Notes: generated by a model from the sequence alone, not told the origin. Shown: positions 35,253-44,322, counted from the first letter of the stretch. The stretch: DNA of 64,000 bases from Dolichospermum compactum NIES-806 (GCF_002368115.1 NZ_AP018316.1:2484774-2548773), one strand, 5' to 3'. Program-made: numbers and translations.

Positions 35253-35346
35253 TTTAGACATCTCCAGAAATTCAATATGCGTAGCCCGAAACCTTTGTAG
35301 GGACAATTCATGAATTGTCCCTACATCTTTTTTGGAGATGTCTAAA
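35253..35346. repeat. 94-bp MITE-like element with a 28-bp internal palindrome
   Basis: TTTAGACATCTCCA (35253-35266) and TGGAGATGTCTAAA (35333-35346) are perfect 14-bp terminal inverted repeats. Inside, 35297-35324 is a perfect palindrome with half site GTAGGGACAATTCA. There is no coding capacity. It lies downstream of the lipoprotein gene and upstream (in the convergent sense) of the toxin gene. Confidence 0.75.
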
Positions 35347-35473
35347 CAGGATCAAATATTCTGTGGAGTTCTCTTAACGATTTTGAACAATGTTGGGTTT
35401 CCTTGCGTCAACCAAACCTACAAAAATTAAATTAATATTCTCTTCCATAATAGGAGCGATAGAACCGTTATTT

Positions 35474-35893
35474 TTAACTTTGATCCGCTTGTACTAAAAA
35501 ATCCTTTGGTGATAAAATAGGAATGTTTTGATAGCATTTAAGAGCCAATAAATCTTCATCTCCGGTAATAATCATATTAGCATTACCAGCAATAGCAAGT
35601 GAGAGAAATTTATCGTCTTTGGGATCTCGACAAACTTGCACATGATTGACAATATCAACTATCTCAGCCAGATTTTTTAGATATACAATAAATTTTTGCC
35701 GCTCTTCAAAACTGACATAATTATTAAATTTTTTCCTGGAAAGAACCATTTCTAATTCTGTAAGTGTTTCCGCAGAAACAAGAATGTGATGGAAATCAAA
35801 AGCATAACGAACTGCTTGAGAATTGATAGATTTGGGAGTTAGTAACCGACTCACAAAACAATTAGTGTCAATAACAATTCTTTGCTCAATCAT
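35474..35893 (-). CDS. PIN-domain toxin of a type II toxin-antitoxin pair
   Basis: A 139-residue PIN ribonuclease of the putative toxin family TIGR00305. Acidic metal-binding residues are in IVIDTNCFVSRLL (first Asp), ETLTELEMVLSR, CRDPKDDKFLSLAIAGNANMIITGDEDLL. The ATG at 35893 is chosen because it overlaps the antitoxin stop (35886) by eight bases. The in-frame start three codons upstream is less likely. The toxin is expected to cleave RNA when the antitoxin is lost. Confidence 0.9.
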   Translation of the reverse strand: MIEQRIVIDTNCFVSRLLTPKSINSQAVRYAFDFHHILVSAETLTELEMVLSRKKFNNYVSFEERQKFIVYLKNLAEIVDIVNHVQVCRDPKDDKFLSLAIAGNANMIITGDEDLLALKCYQNIPILSPKDFLVQADQS

Positions 35894-36137
35894 CACTTTC
35901 AAGCATTTCCTTGAGCTTTTCTTCTGTCATACCTTTTACTTCGGCATTTTTACCAACTTGATCACAAAATCCATGAAACTCATTTTTTAGCAATTTAGTT
36001 AATCTTTGATACTCTAAGACAGATAGCACTACAACTAAATCTTGTTCCTGACGCTGAATGGTTATTGGTTCTTTTTGAGCTTTATCTAAAAATTCTGTAA
36101 AATTTTGTTTTGCTTCTGTGGCAGATAAATAAATCAT
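35886..36137 (-). CDS. Phd/YefM family antitoxin
   Basis: An 83-residue antitoxin. The N-terminal Phd fold (MIYLSATEAKQNFTEFLDKAQKEPITIQRQ, VVVLSVLEYQRL) binds DNA and represses the operon in this family. The C-terminal acidic tail (MTEEKLKEMLESDD) is the toxin-neutralising part. Its 3' end overlaps the toxin start, which couples their translation. A strong AGGAGG site precedes the ATG. Confidence 0.9.
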   Translation of the reverse strand: MIYLSATEAKQNFTEFLDKAQKEPITIQRQEQDLVVVLSVLEYQRLTKLLKNEFHGFCDQVGKNAEVKGMTEEKLKEMLESDD

Positions 36138-36152
36138 AATATACCTCCTTTC
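36138..36152 (-). promoter_or_regulatory. Strong ribosome binding site of the antitoxin gene
   Basis: On the minus strand AAAGGAGGTATATT precedes the ATG at 36137, a near-perfect Shine-Dalgarno with 7-8 base spacing. That is unusual among the genes in this window, most of which have weak sites. Confidence 0.75.
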
Positions 36153-36221
36153 TTTTTATCATAACTCAAACTGGTTATTCGACGTGATTAAATAAATTCC
36201 CATTTCTAAGATTAAAAATAA

Positions 36222-36263
36222 ACATCCTGTAAATCATTAAATCCTGTAAATCCTGATTCAGGT
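36222..36263. repeat. Partial ATCCTGTAAATCCTGATTC repeat
   Basis: Two direct units of ATCCTGTAAATC followed by CTGATTCAGG. It matches one arm of the hairpin element at 41128-41235 in reverse orientation. Confidence 0.5.
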
Positions 36264-36327
36264 AAACGTTTATATAGCATTGTCAAAGGCTATCAGAATT
36301 CATTCTGAGGCGGACTCGGACGCAAGG

Positions 36328-36364
36328 AAACCCAACATTTATACATACATTTTCCGTTGGGTTT
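36328..36364. terminator. Hairpin AAACCCAAC / GTTGGGTTT
   Basis: AAACCCAAC (36328-36336) and GTTGGGTTT (36356-36364) form a perfect 9-bp stem with a 19-nt loop. It lies downstream of the transglutaminase gene on the minus strand, 18 bases from its stop, and is likely its terminator. The left part also matches the sequence at 35391-35410. Confidence 0.5.
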
Positions 36365-36381
36365 TGTTCCTCAATCAAAAA

Positions 36382-38052
36382 TTAAAAAGGTGGTAATTCC
36401 TTCAGAATCGTAAACCGAATATGGTTAATAGCTAAGTCACCTAGTGAAATCTCTTCTTTTGTTAAGCGGATACCATTTCTGCTTAAGGTTTCAAAGGTGA
36501 TACCTTTACCAATTTCGATGTGATACCAACATAAGCCCATGAAGAACCGTGTCGGGTATGGACCACCTTCTTCAAGATCATCAGGATTAGATTCCATTGG
36601 CAACCAACCAATTCCGGGAATATAAAACTCTAACCAAACATGATTAAAATCCGGTTGGAGAGGAACGCCTTGATGTTCAGCATAGACGGGACATTTATAT
36701 CTACCAACGGTGCGACAAGGAATACCATTGAGACGACAAAGTGCTAGTAGTACACCTACATATTCTCCACAAGAACCTGTACCCCGATCTAGAGCAATAT
36801 CAGGTGAGTCAATATGGGGTTTAATGGCATAGGACAATTGATCATAGACATAGTTACGGATACTGTACATTTTCCGTAATATGTTAGTTTCCGAACCAAC
36901 TGCTGTCCGGGCTGCACGGATGACAATATCGGTATCCATTGCTAAATCGTCATCATCTACCAGATAGCGGGTTTTTAATTCTGGTGACAGTTCTGGAACA
37001 TCTTCGACATCTTTAGGAGTGATGCGATGTTTAATGCCACGTACTTCTACTAATGCCTTCCAGCCAAATATATGACGTTCACCGGGGGCAAGGCTATCAA
37101 ATTGAAATACGGCTACTCTTTGTCCGTCAATGATTTCTTCAGTGAAAGGTAAACCAATATGTTCAACTTGTTGGACTTTTTGCCTTTCTGTTTCTGAGGG
37201 GAGGGCAATGCGCCATTCTATATCGGCTAAGTAAACTTCATCAAGGGGGGAAATCTCCTCAAGATATGACATTTCTATGAGATAGCCATTGGAAAGGGCG
37301 TAGCGTTTATCCTCCTGGTAATGATATTGTAGGGAATGAATGAATGTGCGATCGCGGTAGGTTAATTCAAAACAAGGGTCAGCGTTGGGATTATCCCGAA
37401 TATAAGGTTCTTCGCTGGAGTATGCCACATAAATACGATCTTTGCCTGTATCATCCTGTCCGTAAACCGCGATACCTGTAGGAGAATCAAAAGGCGTGAG
37501 AACACTAAAACGGACTTCTCCAGTTGCCCTATCCATAGAGTAAACTGTTTGTTCCGTGCGATCGCATACCCACAAAGTTTCTTTACTAACTGCTAAATTT
37601 TGTATACCGACACCAGGGGCATAAAATCTGGTGATTTCCTTGCGGGTGTCTCGATTAAAAATCAAAATATAGCCAAGTCTTTGGCAACTAACATAAACGG
37701 CAGATTCCCAAACGGCCACACCATCAGCAGGATAGGGTAAAGTCACAAAATGCTCTAACCCTAAAGATGCCAATTTACATAAATAGACACTGTTCCCACG
37801 AGTCACCCAAAGATCATCTTCCCACAGGGCTAAACCGGTAACTTCTTGAAATTCGCGGACTTGGTGGGGATTGATAATTTTGCTGTTATCGGTAAGGGGG
37901 TCAATTTCTAATAAATGACCTTTAACCGTATCAATAGCAATAAGTCTATCTTTAATGGAAGCAATACCGTAGAGGGTAGCAGCAGTAACTGGTCTGATTA
38001 TTTTTTGCCCAAACATCTGGCTCACCGTCAAACTAGGTAGTGGAACACTCAT
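36382..38052 (-). CDS. Transglutaminase-like protease domain with N-terminal beta-propeller-like region
   Basis: A 556-residue protein. Residues 20-215 contain repeated short strands with LYGIASIKDRLIAIDTV, LALWEDDLWVTRG, VAVWESAVYVSCQ and LAVSKETLWVCDR, spaced like NHL or other beta-propeller blades. The C-terminal half has the transglutaminase core: Cys in GTGSCGEYVG, His in DFNHVWLEFY and an acidic MESNPDD. The family includes cysteine proteases and cross-linking enzymes. The substrate is unknown. No signal peptide is seen, so a cytoplasmic role is likely. I see no partner genes adjacent. Confidence 0.85.
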   Translation of the reverse strand: MSVPLPSLTVSQMFGQKIIRPVTAATLYGIASIKDRLIAIDTVKGHLLEIDPLTDNSKIINPHQVREFQEVTGLALWEDDLWVTRGNSVYLCKLASLGLEHFVTLPYPADGVAVWESAVYVSCQRLGYILIFNRDTRKEITRFYAPGVGIQNLAVSKETLWVCDRTEQTVYSMDRATGEVRFSVLTPFDSPTGIAVYGQDDTGKDRIYVAYSSEEPYIRDNPNADPCFELTYRDRTFIHSLQYHYQEDKRYALSNGYLIEMSYLEEISPLDEVYLADIEWRIALPSETERQKVQQVEHIGLPFTEEIIDGQRVAVFQFDSLAPGERHIFGWKALVEVRGIKHRITPKDVEDVPELSPELKTRYLVDDDDLAMDTDIVIRAARTAVGSETNILRKMYSIRNYVYDQLSYAIKPHIDSPDIALDRGTGSCGEYVGVLLALCRLNGIPCRTVGRYKCPVYAEHQGVPLQPDFNHVWLEFYIPGIGWLPMESNPDDLEEGGPYPTRFFMGLCWYHIEIGKGITFETLSRNGIRLTKEEISLGDLAINHIRFTILKELPPF

Positions 38053-38247
38053 AAATTATTATTTATTAACAACAGTTGCTATAGAGAAAGGAGTCAGGAG
38101 TATGGTTAACGCCACGCTGCGCTATCAGGAGTCCAAGAGTCAGGAAGAAGAAAATGACAACTGACAACTGACAACTGACTAATTCCACATTTTCGGACAT
38201 CACTAAATTATGATCGAATTTTGTAACCATTTCCTGTAACCTACACG

Positions 38248-41118
38248 ATGTCTGCTCATTCTTTACCTGAATCTACCCACCTCTGGCATGGTTTGGAAGT
38301 TGAAAAAGCTTTAGAAATGCTTGATAGTGACGCAAACAGCGGCTTAACCTCCCAAGAAGTTGAACAGCGTCGTCAGAAGTATGGACTCAATGAACTCGAA
38401 GAAAATGGCGGTCGTAGCCCTTGGCAAATTCTGCTAGATCAGTTTACCAATATCATGTTATTGATGCTGATTGCCGTTGCCCTTATTTCTGGCTTTTTGG
38501 ATTTACTGGCTTTGACTGGGGGGACATTAAAACCCGGTGAAGTGCCATTTAAAGACACAATTGCCATTATGGCTATAGTTATCCTCAATGGTATTTTGGG
38601 CTATGTGCAAGAAAGCCGGGCCGAAAAAGCTCTAGCAGCCTTGAAAAAACTGTCTTCTCCCTCAGTGCGAGTCCTTCGTGACGGTAAACTGGGGGATGTG
38701 GCGGCTAAGGAGCTAGTACCGGGGGATGTGATGCTGCTGGAAGCGGGTGTACAAATAGCTGCTGATGGTCGCTTAATAGAACAGTCTAATTTACAAGTAC
38801 GAGAGTCGGCTCTCACCGGTGAAGCCGAAGCTGTCAATAAGCAAGCCATACTTACACTACCAGAAGATGCACCATTAGGCGATCGCCTCAATTCAGTTTT
38901 TCAAGGTACGGAAGTCCTCCAAGGTCGGGCGAAGGTACTGGTAACTGACACCGGAATGCGAACAGAACTAGGCAAAATTGCCGCCATGTTGCAATCTGTG
39001 GACGGTGAACCTACGCCTTTACAGCAACGCATGACCCAATTGGGTAATGTTCTAGTCAGTGGTTCTTTAATTCTTGTAGCCATAGTAGTTGGTGGTGGAC
39101 TAATTCATGATCTAACTAAAGGAATAGGTTGGAAGAATTTACAAGAACTGGTAGAAGTTTCTTTAAGTATGGCGGTGGCGGTAGTTCCTGAAGGTTTACC
39201 TGCGGTAATCACCGTGACTCTGGCTTTGGGAACTCAGCGTATGGTCAAGCATCACGCTTTAATTCGCAAACTCCCAGCCGTAGAAACTCTTGGTTCTGTA
39301 ACTACTATTTGTTCTGATAAAACCGGAACTCTAACTCAAAATAAAATGGTGGTACAGTCGGTGTACACCAATAATTCTACCTTTCGCGTCACTGGAGAGG
39401 GTTATACTCCCATTGGCGATTTTCAGTTAAATGGTGAAAAAGCCAGTTTAGATGAGTGTCCAGAAATTTCTGCTTTGCTTGTTTCCTGTGCGGTTTGTAA
39501 TGATGCTGTTTTGCAACAACAACAAGGAGTATGGGCGATTTTAGGCGACCCCACAGAAGGGGCTTTAGTTACCTTGGCAGGAAAAGCCGGAATTGAACAA
39601 GACCAATGGAGTAGTAAATTACCTCGTGTCGCAGAATTTCCCTTTTCTTCAGAACGGAAGCGCATGAGTGTGATTTGTCAACTAGAAGCTGTAGCGACTG
39701 GTGATACTTCTTTAACCGCCATTGACCCAGCCATTGCTGGTTTTGTGGAATCGGAACAATACCTGATGTTCACCAAGGGTTCACCAGAATTAACTTTGGA
39801 AAGGTGTACAAAAATCCATTTAGGTAATCACTCGATTCCTATCAGTGACGAACACCGCAGCCAAATTTTGGTAGCTAATGACCAAATGGCGGGTAAAGGT
39901 TTACGGGTCTTAGGTTTTGCTTATAAACCTTTGGCTGAAGTTCCCCCAGATGGTTCAGAGGATACATCTGAAGTAGATTTGGTTTGGTTGGGGTTGGTGG
40001 GAATGCTAGACGCGCCTCGTCCAGAGGTGAGGGCGGCTGTGCAAGAATGTCGCCACGCGGGAATCCGTCCCATTATGATTACTGGCGACCATCAATTAAC
40101 TGCTCAAGCGATCGCTATTGATTTAGGAATTGCCCAAGAAGGTGATAGAGTCCTCACTGGTAAGGAATTACAACTCCTCAGTGACCAAGAATTAGAAACA
40201 CAGGTTGACTTAGTGAGTATTTACGCTAGAGTCTCCCCTGAACATAAATTAAGAATTGTCCAAGCTTTGCAACGTCGCGGGCGATTTGTGGCTATGACAG
40301 GCGATGGTGTGAATGATGCTCCTGCCCTCAAACAAGCTGATATAGGCATTGCCATGGGCATCACAGGTACAGATGTGAGCAAAGAAGCCAGCGACATGAT
40401 CCTCCTTGATGATAACTTCGCCACCATAGTTGCTGCCACGAAGGAAGGTAGAGTTGTTTATACCAATATTCGCCGCTTTATTAAATACATTTTGGGTAGT
40501 AATATTGGGGAAGTTCTCACCATTGCGGCTGCGCCATTATTAGGATTGGGTGGCGTTCCCTTGAGTCCTTTGCAAATTCTCTGGATGAATTTGGTGACAG
40601 ACGGTTTACCGGCTTTAGCATTAGCTGTAGAACCACCAGAACCTGATGTAATGCAGCGTCCCCCCTTTAGTCCTCGTGAAAGTATTTTTGCTAGGGGTTT
40701 GGGTTCTTACATGATTCGCATTGGGATTGTTTTCGCTGTGATTACAATTATCCTCATGGAATGGGCCTACCATCATTCTCATGCAGCCGGGTATCAAGGA
40801 CATGAAGATACTTGGAAGACAATGGTATTTACTTCATTATGTCTAGCGCAAATGGGTCATGCGATCGCCATTCGCTCTAATAATAGACTTACCATCGAAA
40901 TGAATCCTTTTTCTAATCCCTTTGTCTTGGGGTCAGTCATTGTCACCACGATTTTGCAATTGATGTTAATTTATGTTCCACCCCTGCAAAGTTTCTTTGG
41001 TACTCATGCACTCAGTTTACAAGAATTAGCAATTTGTATTGGTTTCAGTGCTTTAATGTTTGTCTGGATTGAAGGGGAAAAGATATTCTTCCGCTTTATG
41101 GGTAAAAAAAGCGTTTAA
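38248..41118 (+). CDS. Cation-transporting P-type ATPase, Ca2+ type (PacL-like)
   Basis: A 956-residue P2-type ATPase. The N-terminal region WHGLEVEKALEML is the cation ATPase N domain. The actuator loop reads TGEA at 190-193, the M4 ion site is PEGLPA at 314-319, the phosphorylation site is CSDKTGTLTQ with Asp357, and the hinge is MTGDGVNDAPALK. M5 has GSNIGEVLTI and M6 NLVTDGLPALALAVEPPE. These carry the Asn/Glu and Asn/Asp ligands of SERCA-like calcium pumps, favouring Ca2+ over Na+/K+. Two or more of these pumps are common in cyanobacteria. Confidence 0.92.
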   Translation: MSAHSLPESTHLWHGLEVEKALEMLDSDANSGLTSQEVEQRRQKYGLNELEENGGRSPWQILLDQFTNIMLLMLIAVALISGFLDLLALTGGTLKPGEVPFKDTIAIMAIVILNGILGYVQESRAEKALAALKKLSSPSVRVLRDGKLGDVAAKELVPGDVMLLEAGVQIAADGRLIEQSNLQVRESALTGEAEAVNKQAILTLPEDAPLGDRLNSVFQGTEVLQGRAKVLVTDTGMRTELGKIAAMLQSVDGEPTPLQQRMTQLGNVLVSGSLILVAIVVGGGLIHDLTKGIGWKNLQELVEVSLSMAVAVVPEGLPAVITVTLALGTQRMVKHHALIRKLPAVETLGSVTTICSDKTGTLTQNKMVVQSVYTNNSTFRVTGEGYTPIGDFQLNGEKASLDECPEISALLVSCAVCNDAVLQQQQGVWAILGDPTEGALVTLAGKAGIEQDQWSSKLPRVAEFPFSSERKRMSVICQLEAVATGDTSLTAIDPAIAGFVESEQYLMFTKGSPELTLERCTKIHLGNHSIPISDEHRSQILVANDQMAGKGLRVLGFAYKPLAEVPPDGSEDTSEVDLVWLGLVGMLDAPRPEVRAAVQECRHAGIRPIMITGDHQLTAQAIAIDLGIAQEGDRVLTGKELQLLSDQELETQVDLVSIYARVSPEHKLRIVQALQRRGRFVAMTGDGVNDAPALKQADIGIAMGITGTDVSKEASDMILLDDNFATIVAATKEGRVVYTNIRRFIKYILGSNIGEVLTIAAAPLLGLGGVPLSPLQILWMNLVTDGLPALALAVEPPEPDVMQRPPFSPRESIFARGLGSYMIRIGIVFAVITIILMEWAYHHSHAAGYQGHEDTWKTMVFTSLCLAQMGHAIAIRSNNRLTIEMNPFSNPFVLGSVIVTTILQLMLIYVPPLQSFFGTHALSLQELAICIGFSALMFVWIEGEKIFFRFMGKKSV

Positions 41119-41127
41119 TTGGTAAAT

Positions 41128-41235
41128 TGTCAGAATCAGGATTTACAGGATTTGAATATTAACAGGATTTAATTTCATGATCTTTGTATTTTTCATCCTG
41201 TTTATCCCTTAATCTTAAATATCCTGATTCTGACA
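41128..41235. repeat. 108-bp hairpin element with TGTCAGAATCAGGAT arms
   Basis: TGTCAGAATCAGGAT (41128-41142) and ATCCTGATTCTGACA (41221-41235) are perfect 15-bp inverted repeats. ACAGGATTT and CATCCTGTTT units lie inside. Partial relatives are at 11043, 22207 and 36222. It lies after the ATPase stop and could also end its transcript. Confidence 0.75.
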
Positions 41236-41321
41236 TTATGTATCTAAAAATCAACTTAGACGAGATCAGAAAACCCTTTGGGTGTGGGTACAATTCTAGC
41301 ATTAATTAGGAGATAGCTATC

Positions 41322-41756
41322 ATGGGTGAATCCAAACGGAGAAAACATCAAGATCCCAACTACGGGAAAGTTAAAAATCCTGTCAAAAATCTCATGAAAG
41401 TTTTTTGCCCATTCTTTGAAGATTACGATAATTTATCTCATCTCGATGCTGACAGTATATCGTTGATGATAGCTAAACAGGGGTACAAAGAAACGGGTTT
41501 GAAAGGAATAATTGTCAAAGGATATCTCGCTGAACATTTATTAAAAGACTATCCTCCTGAATCTGAATTAGTCCAAGCTTTCAAACAACATGGAAATATT
41601 TATGTTACTTCAACATTAGCCTTAGCTTATTTGGAGAATGATATGAATAAAGAGGAAAATCTCAGAAATTTTGATACATATAACCCATTAAATGACTTTA
41701 TATGTCTTAAAAGCGATTCTGAAAAGTACCAAGTAAGTTTGGTAACAGGATCTTAA
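41322..41756 (+). CDS. Hypothetical protein (MGESKRRK start)
   Basis: A 144-residue soluble protein beginning MGESKRRKHQDPNYGKVK, a start shared by several unrelated small bacterial families. The rest (FCPFFEDYDNLSHLD, KQGYKETGLKGIIVKGYLAEHLL, TSTLALAYLENDMN) gives no domain I recognise. A plausible AGGAGATAG ribosome site precedes the ATG. It precedes recF by 115 bases with an inverted repeat in between. Confidence 0.7.
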   Translation: MGESKRRKHQDPNYGKVKNPVKNLMKVFCPFFEDYDNLSHLDADSISLMIAKQGYKETGLKGIIVKGYLAEHLLKDYPPESELVQAFKQHGNIYVTSTLALAYLENDMNKEENLRNFDTYNPLNDFICLKSDSEKYQVSLVTGS

Positions 41757-41787
41757 AATAATTTTCTCATCTCCCAAAAAATCCCCA

Positions 41788-41866
41788 AAAAATCCCCGAC
41801 TTCTGAAAATAATTTTCTCATCTTAAGAATAACTTATTATAGAAATCGGGGATTTTGAATCCTTAG
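41788..41866. repeat. Split copy of the GATCCCCGACTTCT palindrome
   Basis: AAATCCCCGACTTCT at about 41789-41804 and AGAAATCGGGGATTT at about 41851-41865 are inverted copies with one mismatch. They are separated by AT-rich sequence with a duplicated AAAATAATTTTCTCATCT unit (about 41756 and 41806). It lies directly before recF. Confidence 0.5.
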
Positions 41867-41871
41867 CCATT

Positions 41872-42999
41872 ATGTACTTAAAAACTTTACACCTCAAACA
41901 ATTTCGGAATTACCAAAACCAAAAAGTTGAGTTTAATGCAGCTAAAACAATTTTAGTAGGTAATAATGCTCAAGGAAAATCGAACTTGTTAGAGGCTGTA
42001 GAGTTATTGGCAACATTGCGATCGCACCGGATGACACGCGATCGTGATTTAATTAAGGAAGGTGAATCTACCGCCCAAATTCATGCCACCCTAGACCGGA
42101 TTCATAGCCATAGCGATTTAACTCTCACCTTCCGTCGTCAAGCCCGTCGCACCGTCGCCATAAACGGGCAAATAGTCCCCAGACAAATGGACTTTCTCGG
42201 TGTTCTCAATGCAGTAGAGTTTTCTAGTTTAGATTTAGAATTGGTGCGTGGTAGTCCAGAAGGTCGTCGTAACTGGTTAGATACACTCTTGATTCAATTA
42301 GAACCAGTTTATGCTCACATTTTGCACCAATATCACCAAGTTTTACGCCAACGCAATGCTTTTTTAAAACTTTATGTAAATACATCAGAAAAATCTCTAC
42401 AATCAGAATTAGCTATCTGGGATGCACAATTAGTAACTGCTGGTACAAGGGTAATTATGAGAAGAAATAGAGCTATTCAACGACTAGCTCCTATAGCTTC
42501 TGCATGGCACGCTAGTATTAGTGGAGCATCCGAAATTCTGCAAATCAATTATGCTGCCAATATTCCCCTAGAAAAAAACTCTCCTCAAGAATTACAAGCA
42601 GCCTTTTTTGCTAAACTTCAACAAAGAGCAGTTGCAGAATCACATCGAGGGATAACGTTAGTCGGACCACACCGTGATGAAATAGAACTAATTATTAATC
42701 AAACTCCTGCCCGTCAATATGGTTCTCAAGGTCAACAAAGAACATTAGTTTTAGCTTTAAAGTTAGCAGAATTACAATTAATTGAAGAAGTTATTAATGA
42801 ACCACCTTTACTATTATTAGATGATGTCTTAGCTGAATTAGATCCATCTCGCCAAAATCAATTACTTGATGCTATTCAAGACCGATTTCAAACCTTGATT
42901 ACTACCACTCATTTGAGCGTTTTTGACTCTCAATGGTTGAAATCCTCCCAGATTTTATATGTAAATGCTGGGAAAATATCAGAAAATGGTAATTGGTAA
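41872..42999 (+). CDS. recF: DNA replication and repair protein RecF
   Basis: A 375-residue SMC-like ATPase that loads RecA at gaps with RecO and RecR. The start MYLKTLHLKQFRNYQNQKVEF is typical. Walker A is GNNAQGKSNLLEAVELLATL, the QPxF-like segment is GSQGQQRTLVLALKLAE (signature motif), and Walker B is LLLLDDVLAELD with a D-loop. Normal length. It is not next to dnaN or gyrB here, as is usual in cyanobacteria. Confidence 0.96.
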   Translation: MYLKTLHLKQFRNYQNQKVEFNAAKTILVGNNAQGKSNLLEAVELLATLRSHRMTRDRDLIKEGESTAQIHATLDRIHSHSDLTLTFRRQARRTVAINGQIVPRQMDFLGVLNAVEFSSLDLELVRGSPEGRRNWLDTLLIQLEPVYAHILHQYHQVLRQRNAFLKLYVNTSEKSLQSELAIWDAQLVTAGTRVIMRRNRAIQRLAPIASAWHASISGASEILQINYAANIPLEKNSPQELQAAFFAKLQQRAVAESHRGITLVGPHRDEIELIINQTPARQYGSQGQQRTLVLALKLAELQLIEEVINEPPLLLLDDVLAELDPSRQNQLLDAIQDRFQTLITTTHLSVFDSQWLKSSQILYVNAGKISENGNW

Positions 43000-43077
43000 T
43001 TGGTAATTTTTGTTCTTCCTTCTTCATTCTTTCTTATTTCTTATTTATCCTGACTTCTGACTCCTAAATCCTCAACT

Positions 43078-43479
43078 ATGAATTACATTCTCACCGAAAA
43101 TGAAATTATATCTTTAGGTGCATCATTAAGAGCTATAGAACCAAAAATACTGAAACAAAACCCACAAAAAGGTACAATTAGAATCTGGTTTCAAGGAGGA
43201 GAACCTTATTTTGATATCTTCTTTGAATTAAATAATCATGAAATAACTTGGTTTCAATTTACATTACGAGGAAAATCATTATCCTGGTCTAGCAATAAAC
43301 CTCTCTTTAAAACTGGCATTACCAATGAATTAAGTATTGATGATGTTAGTTTTTATGCAGCTAGTAAAACTCTTAAAAATGATCATGACTCAGATGAAGA
43401 ATTCATTAATTTAGTAAAATCAATTCTCCAAACCAGACCAGAAGAAGAAATTTTTGTCAAAGCCCTAACTTTATTTTAA
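43078..43479 (+). CDS. Conserved hypothetical protein
   Basis: A 133-residue soluble protein with an alternating strand pattern (IRIWFQGGEPYFDIFFELNN, ITWFQFTLRGKSLSW) and a helical C-terminus. It resembles cyanobacterial proteins of unknown function. The start MNYILTENEIISLG is a plausible ATG in a cluster of repeat-derived sequence, with no strong ribosome site. The gene is followed by a heptamer repeat array. Confidence 0.7.
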   Translation: MNYILTENEIISLGASLRAIEPKILKQNPQKGTIRIWFQGGEPYFDIFFELNNHEITWFQFTLRGKSLSWSSNKPLFKTGITNELSIDDVSFYAASKTLKNDHDSDEEFINLVKSILQTRPEEEIFVKALTLF

Positions 43480-43483
43480 AGTT

Positions 43484-43562
43484 TATTCATAAGACCACTG
43501 ACTAATAACTAATAACTAATGACCACTGACCACTGACCACTGACTAATAACTAATGACTAAT
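43484..43562. repeat. Heptameric tandem repeat array (ACTAATA / GACCACT)
   Basis: Alternating runs of ACTAATA/ACTAATG and ACCACTG heptamers, reaching the stop codon of the MgtC-like gene. Such short tandem repeats of 7 bp are a hallmark of heterocyst-forming cyanobacteria. Confidence 0.85.
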
Positions 43563-44016
43563 AACATTTTTCTAATCTTTTAAAGATGTGTAGAATAATT
43601 ACAGTTAAAACCGCACCCATTAATCCTAATTGCCATAAACCACACCCAGCAGCAATTCCCAAAGCAGCAGCTACCCAAATTGCGGCGGCAGAAGTCAAAC
43701 CATGAATTTCCGGTGATTTTGATGTTTGGGAAGATTCACGTAAAATTTCCCCAGCCCCCAAAAACCCGACTCCAGCAGCAATACCTTGAACTACGCGACT
43801 GAGAGAATCGGCACTAAGTTGTGTACCACCTGTTTGGATAGTGATGAGAGTAAACACGGCTGAACCCAAACTTACTAACATATGGGTTCTCAAACCAGCC
43901 GGCTTGTTTTTTAATTGTCGTTCTAAGCCAATTATAGCTCCAATAAACAAAGCGAAACACAGACGCAGCCCGGTGTTTAACCAATCACTGCTGGCAATAT
44001 AGTAAGGATTTATCAC
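43558..44016 (-). CDS. MgtC/SapB family membrane protein
   Basis: A 152-residue inner-membrane protein with four to five hydrophobic helices. The conserved ALFIGAIIGLERQLKNKPAGLRTHMLVSLGSAVFTL block and GIAAGVGFLGAGEIL define the MgtC family. The longer Salmonella MgtC has a C-terminal cytosolic domain that is absent here, as in SapB-like members. Proposed roles involve magnesium adaptation and F1Fo ATPase interaction, not established in cyanobacteria. The stop is inside the heptamer repeat. Confidence 0.92.
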   Translation of the reverse strand: MINPYYIASSDWLNTGLRLCFALFIGAIIGLERQLKNKPAGLRTHMLVSLGSAVFTLITIQTGGTQLSADSLSRVVQGIAAGVGFLGAGEILRESSQTSKSPEIHGLTSAAAIWVAAALGIAAGCGLWQLGLMGAVLTVIILHIFKRLEKCY

Positions 44017-44183
44017 GTTCTGTTCGTGCTAAGTAGTTTGATAGGGAAATTTATGAAATTAGTTATAAAGTTGGGTGTATTGTCCATACTAATTGGTAAT
44101 ATAGTAACAAAAACTATGTAATAAATATTATTTAATAATTAGGTCAGAATAAATACTGGAAGTAATCCAATTTCACGAAAAAA

Positions 44184-44212
44184 AGGGAACAGGGAACAGG
44201 GAACAGGGAACA
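44184..44212. repeat. GGGAACA heptamer tandem repeat
   Basis: Four consecutive copies of AGGGAAC. The same motif in the opposite sense (GTTCCCT) recurs at 44350-44390 and 53693-53712. Confidence 0.8.
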
Positions 44213-44322
44213 GAAAGTGTCCTGTTCTCCAAAACAAAAGTTACTGAGTTTAAATCTCAATCAAAAGAAAGATGTTTTTAAAAGATGTATAGCCCGAAAA
44301 AAAACAGTGTCATTATTTAAAT

